A DNA stretch of 64,000 nucleotides from an uncultured Collinsella sp. GTDB lineage: Bacteria > Actinomycetota > Coriobacteriia > Coriobacteriales > Coriobacteriaceae. Both the position numbers and the translations under genes were made by a program. Where the stretch lies: assembly GCA_958427145.1 (NCBI GenBank), contig CAUAAZ010000003.1:1-64000 (forward strand). Reading direction: 5' to 3'. Every line of letters starts with the position of its first letter. Within the stretch, counting starts at the first letter, position 1. This document shows, piece by piece, positions 45,271-54,309 of this stretch. The notes below the pieces were generated by a model, which was given only the letters and a program-made list of their open reading frames with translations, did not search any database and was not told the origin of the DNA.

Positions 45271-46326
45271 TCATCCTCCGATTTGGGACATAAATCGTTG
45301 CGTGCCCTCAATTATCGCGTGTTCCTGCGGTTTGTGGGCCACGGCATCGCGCCAAATCGAAAGTACCTGCATATCATCACCACGGCGCAACGCCTCACGC
45401 ACCGAATACTCGGCATCGCTAAACAGGCACGGACGCACGTTGCCATCGGCCGTCAGGCGCAGACGGTTGCAATTCGCACAAAAATGATTGGACATGGCGC
45501 TAATAAAGCCGACCGTTCCCGCCGCGCCCGGAAAGTGCCAATAGCGCGCAGGGCCCGCGCCGGCAGGAGCGTCGTTGATGTCGAGCGGCTCGAGCTCGCC
45601 CAGCCCCGCCGCGGCGGTCCCGGCATTGATGCGCGCCCGCAGCTCGTCACTCGGCACGGTGTCGCTCGCGTCCCACAACTCGGGATTGAGCGCGGGCGCA
45701 TGCGGATCCACAGCGCAATGCGAACTCGTGTGCTCATCGCCGATGGGCATATATTCGATAAATCGCAGATGAATGGGGCGGTCGACGGTCAGCCGTGCGA
45801 GGGCCGTCACATCCTGGTTGAGCCGACGCACAACAACGCAGTTGACCTTAACGGGCTCAAAGCCCCAAGCCAGCGCCGCATCGATGCCAGCCATGGTCTG
45901 CTCGAGCCGACCCAGGCGCGTGATCTTTCCAAAGAGCGTAGGGTCGAGCGTGTCGAGCGAAATGTTGACGCGGTTAAGCCCGGCATCTTTGAGCTGCGGC
46001 GCCAGCTTGGGCAGCAGGGCGCCATTGGTGGTGAGCGAGATGTCCTCGATCTGCGGAATCGCACGGATGTCACGAATAAGCGGGATGATACGGCGGCTGA
46101 CCAGCGGCTCGCCGCCCGTCAGGCGCACGCGGCGAATGCCCTCCCCCGCCACCAAGCGCACAAAGCGGGCGATTTCCTCGGCGCTGAGCAGCTCGTCGTG
46201 TGCACGGGGCGCCACGCCATCGGCCGGCATGCAGTAAATGCAGCGGAAATTGCACTTGTCGGTAACGGCAATGCGCAGGTAGTTGATATCGCGACCAAAG
46301 CCGTCATGTTGCACGTGCCCGTCCAC
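45271..46326 (-). CDS. moaA: GTP 3',8-cyclase
   Basis: 351-residue radical SAM enzyme that starts molybdopterin synthesis from GTP together with MoaC. The N-terminal cluster is CNFRCIYC in VTDKCNFRCIYCMPADG; the C-terminal cluster is in FCANCNRLRLTADGNVRPC; LTGGEPL binds AdoMet. The start is GTG at 46326 after GGGGAGGG. It is the first gene of a two-gene operon with moaC-mobB. moaE/moaD/moeA are not in the window. MoaA usually ends in a GG tail, and this one ends SQIGG, as expected for a functional enzyme. Confidence 0.96.
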   Translation of the reverse strand: MDGHVQHDGFGRDINYLRIAVTDKCNFRCIYCMPADGVAPRAHDELLSAEEIARFVRLVAGEGIRRVRLTGGEPLVSRRIIPLIRDIRAIPQIEDISLTTNGALLPKLAPQLKDAGLNRVNISLDTLDPTLFGKITRLGRLEQTMAGIDAALAWGFEPVKVNCVVVRRLNQDVTALARLTVDRPIHLRFIEYMPIGDEHTSSHCAVDPHAPALNPELWDASDTVPSDELRARINAGTAAAGLGELEPLDINDAPAGAGPARYWHFPGAAGTVGFISAMSNHFCANCNRLRLTADGNVRPCLFSDAEYSVREALRRGDDMQVLSIWRDAVAHKPQEHAIIEGTQRFMSQIGG

Positions 46327-46458
46327 GCAGCCCTCCCCTCACGCGGCGTTTTATTCTTCGGAAAACATAATACCCCACGAGAGAATCATGCCGACACCCG
46401 TACGACAGGACAGGTCGCTTCGAGCAAGACCGGCCTCCCGAGCCCATACTCAACGCAC

Positions 46459-46523
46459 AAACCATCACAACATTCGATGCTTTTCCCGTTTTTAGCGAAA
46501 AACGTCGAATGTTGTGATGGTTT
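46459..46523. repeat. 65-bp palindromic repeat, copy 3
   Basis: AAACCATCACAACATTCGAT ... CGAATGTTGTGATGGTTT. The centre (CTTTTCCCGTTTTTAGCG) resembles that of copy 4 and the reverse complement of copies 1 and 2. Confidence 0.85.
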
Positions 46524-46561
46524 GCCTGCCCACGGTACCCCGTAGAGGGACCAAAACGTCC

Positions 46562-47599
46562 CTAAAGGCCGCCGTCCCAGTGCCGAATCACGAATTCTCG
46601 CAGGTCGTTTTGACGTTTCTGGAACACTTCGCTTCGGTCGCACTTGAGACCCATAGCGAGCGCGATGGCGTTCATCGCCCGATGCAATTGCAGCTGGTGG
46701 GCAAACTGAGTCCCGGTGAGGACGATCATCCTAAAGCCCAGCGTGCTCAGCACGGTCATACGCTCCGCATCCGACGCGCTGCGCTGTTTATCAAGATGGT
46801 CCGAACCGTTGTATTCAATCCCCGTACCGCTCGCAGGCGCATATACATCGATCTCGAAATACCCGGCCTTTGCGAGATACTTGAACTCGCTGGGAACATC
46901 GACCCGATGGTTGAGCTCGATCTTGTCGTATCCCAGCCCTCCCTGGGAACGCTTTGCTACGACCATGATTGCGGTGGCTGTCTCCATGGGCGACCGCGCG
47001 CCATCGTGCACGCGCTTGAGCACGGCGGCCGCGCGTACAGCCCCCTGACGAGATCGGTTCTCATTGCAATAGGCAATCAAGTCGGCAACGGTGTACCTCT
47101 GCCCCATCTCGATATAATCGCCTGTCGACAGATGATTCAAATGGTATCGGGCGCAGATTTCGTAGCCATATTCCAGCTGCTCGGGCTCGCTCATCCACGA
47201 ACCCGCCTGGACAAAGCACATGACCTCATCAACCACCAGAAGGCCCTCCGCCACCTCGATAAGATGGCCTGGAGGTACCGGCGCCCCAAACACGTGGCAC
47301 CTAAATCCAGCCGGCGTCGAGCGCTCAAAATCGAAGTTGACGAGCGTGTCGATATGATCGAGCTCTTCTCGTGGAATACCGAGCGAAACCAGATAGTCGG
47401 CAACGATCCCAACTGCCGTTGAAGCCCTCAGCCCCTTGGCATCGAGTCCCAATTTGAGCAGGCTCGCGGTCGGCTCCGCCTCGTTAGCAAGCGAGTCCTC
47501 ATCGTATAGGCTGCTTGCTCGCGAGAGCGGCTCGGACGGGCGCGCCACGTTGTGGTACAGCCAGGCAGTCTTATGGGACAGGACGATCGGCAGGTCCAT
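46562..47599 (-). CDS. Uncharacterised protein with DUF559-like nuclease fold
   Basis: 345 residues. The C-terminal ~120 contain EIDVYAPASGTGIEYNGSDH, then a DAERMTVLSTLGFRMIVLTG segment. This spacing of an Asp, a later E-Y-(N/D)-G and a helix-strand is that of DUF559/Vsr-like PD-(D/E)xK nuclease folds, as in many actinobacterial AbiEi-like proteins. The N-terminal part (YxxAADYLVSLGI-type helices) is not recognised and lacks a clear winged helix. It sits between two copies of the 64-65-bp palindrome. Function unknown; a role in defence or as an orphan antitoxin is only a guess. Confidence 0.6.
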   Translation of the reverse strand: MDLPIVLSHKTAWLYHNVARPSEPLSRASSLYDEDSLANEAEPTASLLKLGLDAKGLRASTAVGIVADYLVSLGIPREELDHIDTLVNFDFERSTPAGFRCHVFGAPVPPGHLIEVAEGLLVVDEVMCFVQAGSWMSEPEQLEYGYEICARYHLNHLSTGDYIEMGQRYTVADLIAYCNENRSRQGAVRAAAVLKRVHDGARSPMETATAIMVVAKRSQGGLGYDKIELNHRVDVPSEFKYLAKAGYFEIDVYAPASGTGIEYNGSDHLDKQRSASDAERMTVLSTLGFRMIVLTGTQFAHQLQLHRAMNAIALAMGLKCDRSEVFQKRQNDLREFVIRHWDGGL

Positions 47600-47700
47600 G
47601 AGCCCTCCAATGGAGTCGGATAACCAACCTTATTCCCCTGCCCACGGGTCCGCACACCTTCGCGCGCAAGAAAGCGATTCCACCCGGTCGAGCGGCAGAA

Positions 47701-47764
47701 AAACCATCACAACATTCGATGCTTTTTCCGATTTTGGCAAAAACGTCGAATGTTGTGATGGTTT
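47701..47764. repeat. 64-bp palindromic repeat, copy 4
   Basis: AAACCATCACAACATTCGAT ... CGAATGTTGTGATGGTTT. It lies about 100 bases upstream of the nuclease-like gene, in the gap to the divergent MATE gene. Confidence 0.85.
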
Positions 47765-47918
47765 GAGGCGAGATGAGGCGCACGGAGGGATCAAAGCATC
47801 GTGCTTGGAGCGTGGCTATTTTTCGCCCCGTCGTCATCACAAACCTTGACCCTACAATCGTTATAGGGTTTTCACTACACTGGTAGCTAAATGAACCAAT
47901 CCAGAAAGTACCCCGCCC

Positions 47919-49265
47919 ATGGAACACGACCTCACACGCGGCAATGTCCTTAAGACCATCGCGGTCTTTGCCCTGCCCTATATGCTCTCGTACTTTTTGC
48001 AGATGCTCTACGGCATGGCCGACCTGTACATGATGGGGCAGTTTAGCGGCGCCGCCGGCATCACCGCCGTGGGCAATGGCGCGCAGACGCTCTACATCAT
48101 TACCGTGACGCTCGTGGGCCTGGCCATGGGAACGACGGTCATCGTCGGCCACGCCGTGGGCTCGCGTCGCTTCGATCGCGCCGAGACCGCCATCGGCAAT
48201 ACCATCACGCTGTTTATGGGCGTCTCGGTGGTACTGGCCGTCATCTTGTTTGCACTATGCCCGCAGGTTGTGGCGCTCATTGGCACGCCGCCCGAGGCGG
48301 TCAAAGGCACCGCCGCCTACCTGCGTATCTGCTTTGTCGGCATTCCGTTTATCGCCGCATACAACATTCTTTCAGCCATCTTTCGCGGCCTGGGCGATTC
48401 GCGCTCGCCCATGTACGTGATCGGCGTGGCATGCATCATCAACATCGCGCTCGATTTTCTGTTTATCGGCCACATGGGGCTCGGCCCCGTGGGCGCGGCA
48501 CTCGGCACGGTAACCGCCCAGACGGCAAGCGTTGCCCTCGCGCTTGTGTGGCTTAAGAGCCGCCGCACGAACATCCACGTTAAGCGTAGCGACCTGCGCC
48601 CCCAGCCCGAGGTGCTCAGCAGCATTCTTAAGATCGGCGTGCCCGTGGCAGTACAGGACGGCTGCATCCAGGTGGCTTTTATGTTTATCACCGTCATCGC
48701 CAACCATCGCGGCCTGGTCGACGCCGCCGCCGTAGGCCTGGTCGAAAAGATGATCAGTTTCTTGTTCATTGTGCCGAGTTCCATGGGCGCCACCGTCAGC
48801 GCGCTCACGGCGCAAAACGCCGGCGCGGGCAAGGGCGACCGTGCACGTCAGGTACTCAAGGACGCCATGACCATATCGGTAGTGTACGGCTGCCTGATTA
48901 CGGTGCTGATGTGGCTGGTGGCGCCGGCGTTTATCGGCTTTTTTGCCAAGGACCCCGCGGTGGTCGCCGCCGGCACCGGCTATATGCGCAGCTACATTTT
49001 CGACGCGATTTTTGCCGGCATCCACATTTGCTTTAGCGGCTTTTTCGCTGCATACGGCAAGAGCTACATCGGCTTTGCGCACAACGTGCTGGCCGTGGCG
49101 CTCATTCGCGTGCCCGGCGCGTGGCTGCTGTCGAACGCCTATTCCGATACATTGTTTCCCATGGGTATCGCCTCGCCGTGCGGATCAATTCTGTCGGCAG
49201 TCATTTGCGTGATGGCATTCACCGTACTCAACCGCCGCGGAGCTTTTGACAAGCTGATGGCGTAG
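47919..49265 (+). CDS. MATE-family efflux transporter
   Basis: 448-residue multidrug/toxin extrusion protein, NorM/DinF-like. It opens with the family LKTIAVFALPYMLSYFLQMLY-type helix 1 and DLYMMGQFSG loop, repeats the motif in the second half (IGVPVAVQDGCIQ), and has about 12 helices. The ribosome-binding site is weak. The MerR/GyrI-like regulator gene follows 57 bases downstream and may control the pump in response to bound drugs. Confidence 0.93.
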   Translation: MEHDLTRGNVLKTIAVFALPYMLSYFLQMLYGMADLYMMGQFSGAAGITAVGNGAQTLYIITVTLVGLAMGTTVIVGHAVGSRRFDRAETAIGNTITLFMGVSVVLAVILFALCPQVVALIGTPPEAVKGTAAYLRICFVGIPFIAAYNILSAIFRGLGDSRSPMYVIGVACIINIALDFLFIGHMGLGPVGAALGTVTAQTASVALALVWLKSRRTNIHVKRSDLRPQPEVLSSILKIGVPVAVQDGCIQVAFMFITVIANHRGLVDAAAVGLVEKMISFLFIVPSSMGATVSALTAQNAGAGKGDRARQVLKDAMTISVVYGCLITVLMWLVAPAFIGFFAKDPAVVAAGTGYMRSYIFDAIFAGIHICFSGFFAAYGKSYIGFAHNVLAVALIRVPGAWLLSNAYSDTLFPMGIASPCGSILSAVICVMAFTVLNRRGAFDKLMA

Positions 49266-49321
49266 CGGGGCGACGCAGGCCTGGCACCTCTCCCCTGCTT
49301 TTTACCGAAAGGAGCGGTCCC

Positions 49322-50170
49322 ATGACCGACTCGCCAACTGAACATACCGAGGGCCTGCTCCGCATTGGCGAGGTGGCGCGCTTGTTCAACCTGAGTGTGG
49401 GCACGTTGCGCCATTACGAGCAGATGGGCTTGCTGGACCCGGCGCACATCGATTCGGCGAGTGGATACCGCTACTACGGATCTCGGCAGCTCTCCACCCT
49501 CAACACCATCAGCCACCTGCGTGTTCTCGACTTGCCGCTCGCACAAATCCGCGAGTTTGTGACCACGCGCGATGTGGACCTCATGCAGCGACAGCTGGCT
49601 CAGCAGCAGGAGCTCATCGAGCACAAGCGCCACGAGCTCGAACGTGTTTCGCGCAAGATCGATAACCGGCTTGCCCTGCTGCATGACGCCTTGAACACCG
49701 AGCTCGATACCATTTGCATAATCGATGCGCCCGAGCTTCGCTGCGCCGTGTTGCGCGAACGCGTCAACCCTACCGACGCCTATGCGCTGGAGTGGCAGAT
49801 TCGTCAACTGCAGAAGGGCCAGCACGAGACCTTTGTCTTTCTGGGCAACTTGGGCGTTGGGATTAGCGCCGAGCGCCTCGCCGCCGGCGACTTTGATGGC
49901 TACGACGAGGTCTTTCTGCTGCTCGATGACACCGATGAGTACTTGGGCGACGTCGAGACGCGACCCGCCGTGCGCTGCCTGACCATAAGCTTCCGCGGCA
50001 CGCACGGGCAAGCGGGCCCGCGCTATAAGCAGCTGCTCGGCTATATGCACGAACACAACCTGACACCCGCCGGTCCCTCGCGCGAGATTGCCCTGATCGA
50101 CGACATCATTAGCGACGATCCCGCAACCTACGTGACGCAGATCACGGTGCCGGTTGTCCCGGCAAAGTAA
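49322..50170 (+). CDS. MerR-family regulator with GyrI-like effector domain
   Basis: 282-residue regulator. Residues about 12-80 are a MerR winged helix (LLRIGEVARLFNLSVGTLRHYEQMGLL-type start, then SGYRYYGSRQLSTL), followed by a dimerising coiled coil (RQLAQQQELIEHKRHELERV) and a C-terminal GyrI-like small-molecule-binding domain. This is the BmrR/TipA layout for sensing lipophilic cations. AAGGAGCGG precedes the ATG. It is downstream of, and probably cotranscribed with, the MATE pump; a good terminator follows. Confidence 0.92.
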   Translation: MTDSPTEHTEGLLRIGEVARLFNLSVGTLRHYEQMGLLDPAHIDSASGYRYYGSRQLSTLNTISHLRVLDLPLAQIREFVTTRDVDLMQRQLAQQQELIEHKRHELERVSRKIDNRLALLHDALNTELDTICIIDAPELRCAVLRERVNPTDAYALEWQIRQLQKGQHETFVFLGNLGVGISAERLAAGDFDGYDEVFLLLDDTDEYLGDVETRPAVRCLTISFRGTHGQAGPRYKQLLGYMHEHNLTPAGPSREIALIDDIISDDPATYVTQITVPVVPAK

Positions 50171-50171
50171 G

Positions 50172-50208
50172 AACCGCCCGGAAGGCATCGTGCTTCCGGG
50201 CGGTTTTT
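50172..50208 (+). terminator. Terminator of the MATE/MerR unit
   Basis: AACCGCCCGGAAG and CTTCCGGGCGGTT with an 8-base loop, followed by TTTTT. It abuts the stop of the convergent toxin gene. Confidence 0.93.
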
Positions 50209-50209
50209 A

Positions 50210-50545
50210 CTAATCATTATCCAGCAACTCGAATCGATTTCTAGATATCACCAATGCGGCATAATCTTGGCTTTGGTGAAAAACATGGGCAACCACAACG
50301 TCCTCGTTATCGTAGTAATAAAGCATTACATAAGAATTGACGAGGCAAGCATGGTAGCCAAGCGCTGCAAGCTCGGGTAACTTCGATAAGCCGTAGTCAA
50401 CTACACCACTTTGAAGAAGCTGGAGCTGACTACGGTATTTATCAAGAAAATGCCGGGCGGTAAAAATACCATGCCCTAATAGATAATCAACGATATCGTC
50501 AACCTCTTGTTCAGCTGTAGGCAGAATCTTGACGTTATAGGCCAT
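50210..50545 (-). CDS. RelE/ParE-type toxin
   Basis: 111-residue toxin of the RelE/ParE fold. It has YNVKILPTAEQEVDDIVDYL at the start (first strand and the pair of helices), and the core LGYHACLVNSYVMLYYYDNEDVVVAHVFH that forms the RelE-like sheet. I chose the ATG at 50545, which overlaps the antitoxin end by 11 bases. Its target (mRNA cleavage or gyrase) cannot be told. AT-rich codon use differs from the GC-rich neighbours. Confidence 0.88.
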   Translation of the reverse strand: MAYNVKILPTAEQEVDDIVDYLLGHGIFTARHFLDKYRSQLQLLQSGVVDYGLSKLPELAALGYHACLVNSYVMLYYYDNEDVVVAHVFHQSQDYAALVISRNRFELLDND

Positions 50546-50804
50546 ATTTTGCCTCAAGGTCATCGAGGGCCTCAAAGGCATCACGCGCCGTGCCGGCAGC
50601 ACGCTCCCGCTCGGCCACAGCTATACGAGCCATCAGGCGAGCCTTAGCCTGTTCCTGAACCATGAGGTCATAGTCTTCAGATCGAAGTACAACAAATTTG
50701 CTATAGCCGTTTTTTGTAACAGTCACTGGACCCGTAGTAGTTTCAACGAGCTCAGAAAACTTTGCGGTGTCCCGCATATCTTTAATTGGAACGCAAACGG
50801 GCAT
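50535..50804 (-). CDS. Phd/YefM-type antitoxin
   Basis: 89-residue antitoxin. The N-terminal IKDMRDTAKFSELVETT and the PVTVTKNGYSKFVVLRSEDY core are the Phd/YefM DNA-binding fold, with a C-terminal acidic helix that would wrap the toxin. It is the first gene of the pair, as expected for autoregulation, and a perfect palindrome lies 11 bases upstream of its start codon. Confidence 0.92.
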   Translation of the reverse strand: MPVCVPIKDMRDTAKFSELVETTTGPVTVTKNGYSKFVVLRSEDYDLMVQEQAKARLMARIAVAERERAAGTARDAFEALDDLEAKYGL

Positions 50805-50814
50805 GGCACACTCC

Positions 50815-50842
50815 TAACATAATTGTGTACACAATTATGTTA
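50815..50842. promoter_or_regulatory. 28-bp palindromic operator of the toxin-antitoxin pair
   Basis: TAACATAATTGTGT and its exact complement ACACAATTATGTTA meet with no spacer. It lies 11 bases upstream of the antitoxin start, where an autoregulatory Phd-type operator would be. Confidence 0.75.
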
Positions 50843-50858
50843 CACCAAAACGACCCCG

Positions 50859-51992
50859 CTAAAGCCCTAAAGCATCTTCACTGACAATCTGAATGTCATC
50901 GCCCTTGAACTGGAGTTCCAAGGCTTTCTTTACCTTACTTCCGTAGTTCTTTGTAGTCCAAGCATCGCTGCCTTCATCGCCAACAACCACGTAGTCGCAT
51001 TTCTTTGACACGCCACTCAGTACCTGGCCGCCATTCAGCAAAATAAACTGCTTGATACACTCTTTTGAACCATGATAGAAAGTACCAGAGAGGCAGAATT
51101 TCTTTCCTTCAATTTGAACCTGTCGATGCGCTACGCCATCGGAGCAGGGATTGATTACCCCCTGCAATAAACCAACCAATTGATTGGATTCGCGCTCATC
51201 TATATCACCATCCGCCAAAGCGGCAGTTAGAAGCGAGCAAACTTTGTCGAGCAAAGGGTCGCCTTGCAACTTATCATGTTCTTCGACATACTGCAGTACC
51301 GACATTGCCTCCAAGGCATCAACTCGGCCATTGGCGACTATCATTTCGCACAAACTTAGAAAGTCGCAGTAATCGGCAGTCTTTTCCGACTTCACTCTCT
51401 GTGCCGAAGCACGGGAAGCCCCTTCATTTGAACGTCGTTTGCAACTAGCACCAAGACTATACGGTGCAAACGTGGGGACACGCCCCTCGTCTTCCATAAC
51501 CAACGAGTGGAAAATACGCCTGCAAGCATCCGCATCGTCCAAGGCTCGATGATGGTTCCCCATCTCAAGATCTAGGCATCGGCAAACCGTTGGAAGCTTA
51601 TAGTCTGGGTATTCTGGATGCCACTGCTTGGCAAGCTCTTTAGTGCAGGCGTAATTCCACTCGGGCCTGTCAAGTTCATAGGCGTCGAATAGCTTCCACA
51701 GAACCGCCAAATCAAATGAAGCGTTGTGAGCAACCAGAGCGGTTCCGTCAAACAAGCTTTTCAATGAGCGTGACCATATTTCCGGAAATGTAGGAGCACC
51801 GGCAACATCAGCATGGGAAATGCCCGTTAGCCTCATGTTTATTTCCGAAAACGGCTCCTCAGGATCAACCAAATAGGAATCCTCTGCAAGGACGGCACCA
51901 TTGCAGTCACATCGAATTAGTCCAATTGAGCTAATTCGATCATTGTGTCCATTTGGAGTTTCAACATCCAAAAACAGTACGTCTGCCGCCAT
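50859..51992 (-). CDS. DEDDh 3'-5' exonuclease with C-terminal BRCT domain
   Basis: 377 residues. The N-terminal DnaQ-like exonuclease has FLDVETPNG (motif I), ALVAHNASFDLAVL (II) and GNHHRALDDADACRRIF (III, with the catalytic His and Asp). A middle helical part contains two DALEAMSVL / DERESNQLVG-type repeats. The last ~80 residues are a BRCT domain (GKKFCLSGTFYH ... CDYVVVGDEGSDAW). I chose the ATG at 51992 with GGAGAC upstream. It lies 10 bases after ligA, whose BRCT-bearing C-terminus has similar AT-rich codon use. A DNA repair or proofreading role is inferred. Confidence 0.88.
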   Translation of the reverse strand: MAADVLFLDVETPNGHNDRISSIGLIRCDCNGAVLAEDSYLVDPEEPFSEINMRLTGISHADVAGAPTFPEIWSRSLKSLFDGTALVAHNASFDLAVLWKLFDAYELDRPEWNYACTKELAKQWHPEYPDYKLPTVCRCLDLEMGNHHRALDDADACRRIFHSLVMEDEGRVPTFAPYSLGASCKRRSNEGASRASAQRVKSEKTADYCDFLSLCEMIVANGRVDALEAMSVLQYVEEHDKLQGDPLLDKVCSLLTAALADGDIDERESNQLVGLLQGVINPCSDGVAHRQVQIEGKKFCLSGTFYHGSKECIKQFILLNGGQVLSGVSKKCDYVVVGDEGSDAWTTKNYGSKVKKALELQFKGDDIQIVSEDALGL

Positions 51993-52002
51993 GACAGTCT
52001 CC

Positions 52003-54309
52003 CTACTCCACAGGCACTTCGCCCGTTTCGATAATTTCCTCAAGTTGGTCTTCGTCCAGTACGGGCACACCAAGTGCTTGGGCCTTAGTGAGCTTTGAGC
52101 CTGCATTCGCCCCCGCAACTACATAGGAGGTTTTCTTCGAAACCGACCCCGTCACCTTAGCCCCCAGAAGTTTCAACACACCCCCAGCCTCGGAACGAGA
52201 ACGTTTCTCGAGTGTACCGGTCAGAACAAAAGTCAATCCTGTTAGTGGTTGCTCTGAAGCGAGATTGGCGGAAATACCAGCTTTTTCAGACTTTGCCTGC
52301 ATTGCGCCCATAAGGTCTTCCTCGAGAGAGAAACCGCATTCACGAAGTCGCTGAAGCACATCGAGATTTTCCGGAACAGAGAAGAACTCCTTTATGCTAT
52401 TTGCGATTTCCGGTCCAACCCCTTCGATCTGGGCTATATCTTCCTCGTCAGCTATAACAAGCGCATCAATTGAAAGGTAACGCCGGGCTATAAGCTCGGC
52501 GACGCTCTTCCCCACCAAGCGAATCCCCAAAGCAAACAGAATCCTTGAGAGCGGCAACTGCCGAGATTTATTGAGCTCATCGACTATCTTTTCAGCCGTC
52601 TTCACACCCACCGGTATGGGCTCGCCCGCATTTTTAACGATTCGATCGGCTTTGTAAAGCCTTGGAGTACCGTCCTCGTTGAGCATCGGCTTTCCATGCT
52701 TATCGAGCATGGGGTCGCCCTTACGATGCCCTCCTTTTACCACGCGCCCCGTGTCCAGTCCGGCGATGTCGTCCACCGTGAGCTGGTAGAAGTCCGCGAC
52801 ATCGTGAATCAGGCCGGCGGCGATCATCTTGTCGACGATCTCGTCGCCCAGGCCGTCGACGTCCATGCAGCCGCGACTCACCCAGTGGAGCAGGCGCTCC
52901 TTGAGCTGCGCGGGGCAGTCGATGGACACGCAGCGGTAGGCGACCTCGCCATCCTCGTGGACAACGGGGCTGCCGCACACGGGGCAGACCTCGGGCATGT
53001 GCCAGTCGACCGAATCGGCCGGGCGCTTGTCGAGCACCGGGCCCACGACCTCGGGGATCACGTCACCCGCCTTGTGCACGATGATGGTGTCGCCCTCGCG
53101 CACGTTTTTTCGGCGGATCTCGTCGATGTTGTGCAGCGTGGCGCGCGCGATGGTGGAGCCGGCAACCGTCACCGGGTCGAACTCGGCGACCGGCGTGAGC
53201 ACACCGGTGCGGCCCACCTGGATGCGAATTTCGCGCAGGACGGTCTGCTTTTCCTCGGGCGGAAACTTAAAGGCAATGGCCCAGCGCGGCGCGCGGGCGG
53301 TAAAGCCCAGGTCGAGCTGCTGCTGGAAGCTGTCGACCTTTACAACCACGCCGTCGATGTCGTAATCCAGGTCGCCGCGGTGCTCGAGCGCCTGGGCACA
53401 GAACTCATGGACCTCGGCCGGCGTGGCGCAGCGTGCCACGTTGGGATTGACACTAAAGCCGGCGCTGCGCAGCCAATCGAGGAACTCGCGCTGGCTGTGG
53501 ACGTGCAGCGGGTCGGTATCGGCGATGGCATAGATAAAGGTGGCCAGGTCGCGGCGCGCCGTGACCTTGGGATCCTTTTGGCGCAAGCTGCCGGCGGCGG
53601 CGTTGCGCGGGTTGGCGAAGGGGTCGCGCCCCTCGGCATCGGCCTCTTCATTCAGACGAACAAAGCTGCCCTTAGGCATGTAGACCTCGCCGCGCACTTC
53701 GATGGTACGCTCGCGGTCGGCACCCATATGGGCAAGCGCCGGCTCGGACAGGTGCATGGGCACATCCTTGATGGTGCGGACGTTAAGCGATACGTCCTCG
53801 CCCGTGGTGCCATCGCCACGTGTGGCCGCACGTACGAAGGTGCCGTTTTGGTAAGTAAGCGCCACGCCCAGGCCGTCAATCTTTAGCTCGCAGGTATAGG
53901 TAACGCTGCCGGCACCGAGGGCATCCTCAGTGCGCTGGAGCCATGCGTCGAGCTCGTCCAGATCCATGGCATCGTCCATGGAATACATGCGCGCCATGTG
54001 CGTGACCGGCGTAAACTGCTCGCTCACGTAGCCGCCCACGCGTTGGGTGTAGCTGTCGGGTGTCACCAGGTCGGGGTAGGTGGCCTCGATTTCCTGCAGC
54101 TCAACGAGCATTTTGTCAAAGGCGGCGTCCGTGATCTCGGGCGCATCGAGCATGTAGTAGCGATAGGCGTGGTAATCGAGCTCGTGGCGCAGCTCAGCCG
54201 CGCGCACTGCCGCCTGGGCACGGGCATCGGTCGGTGCGGCGGCATCCGTGCTCGCGGGCGTTTCGGTATCGATGTCCACACCGTCACCAAACAGGCTCGA
54301 TTGCTCCAT
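52003..54309 (-). CDS. ligA: NAD+-dependent DNA ligase
   Basis: 768-residue replicative ligase that seals nicks with NAD+. It has the Ia domain (YYMLDAPEITDAAFDKML), the adenylation lysine in CELKIDG, RGDGTTGEDVS, the OB fold, zinc cysteines (CPVCGSPVV, CVSIDCPAQL), HhH motifs and a C-terminal BRCT domain (GLTFVLTGTLEKRSRSEAGG). About 45 residues (VVKGGHRKGDPMLDKHGKPM onward, near residue 525) are inserted in the HhH region. Codon use switches from GC-rich to AT-rich at almost that point (about 52740), so the C-terminal third seems to be of different origin. Confidence 0.97.
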   Translation of the reverse strand: MEQSSLFGDGVDIDTETPASTDAAAPTDARAQAAVRAAELRHELDYHAYRYYMLDAPEITDAAFDKMLVELQEIEATYPDLVTPDSYTQRVGGYVSEQFTPVTHMARMYSMDDAMDLDELDAWLQRTEDALGAGSVTYTCELKIDGLGVALTYQNGTFVRAATRGDGTTGEDVSLNVRTIKDVPMHLSEPALAHMGADRERTIEVRGEVYMPKGSFVRLNEEADAEGRDPFANPRNAAAGSLRQKDPKVTARRDLATFIYAIADTDPLHVHSQREFLDWLRSAGFSVNPNVARCATPAEVHEFCAQALEHRGDLDYDIDGVVVKVDSFQQQLDLGFTARAPRWAIAFKFPPEEKQTVLREIRIQVGRTGVLTPVAEFDPVTVAGSTIARATLHNIDEIRRKNVREGDTIIVHKAGDVIPEVVGPVLDKRPADSVDWHMPEVCPVCGSPVVHEDGEVAYRCVSIDCPAQLKERLLHWVSRGCMDVDGLGDEIVDKMIAAGLIHDVADFYQLTVDDIAGLDTGRVVKGGHRKGDPMLDKHGKPMLNEDGTPRLYKADRIVKNAGEPIPVGVKTAEKIVDELNKSRQLPLSRILFALGIRLVGKSVAELIARRYLSIDALVIADEEDIAQIEGVGPEIANSIKEFFSVPENLDVLQRLRECGFSLEEDLMGAMQAKSEKAGISANLASEQPLTGLTFVLTGTLEKRSRSEAGGVLKLLGAKVTGSVSKKTSYVVAGANAGSKLTKAQALGVPVLDEDQLEEIIETGEVPVE

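Noticed and set aside
46562..47599. Calling the nuclease-like protein an AbiEi antitoxin with an AbiEii partner
   Set aside because: No AbiEii nucleotidyltransferase gene is adjacent and the N-terminal winged helix is not evident.
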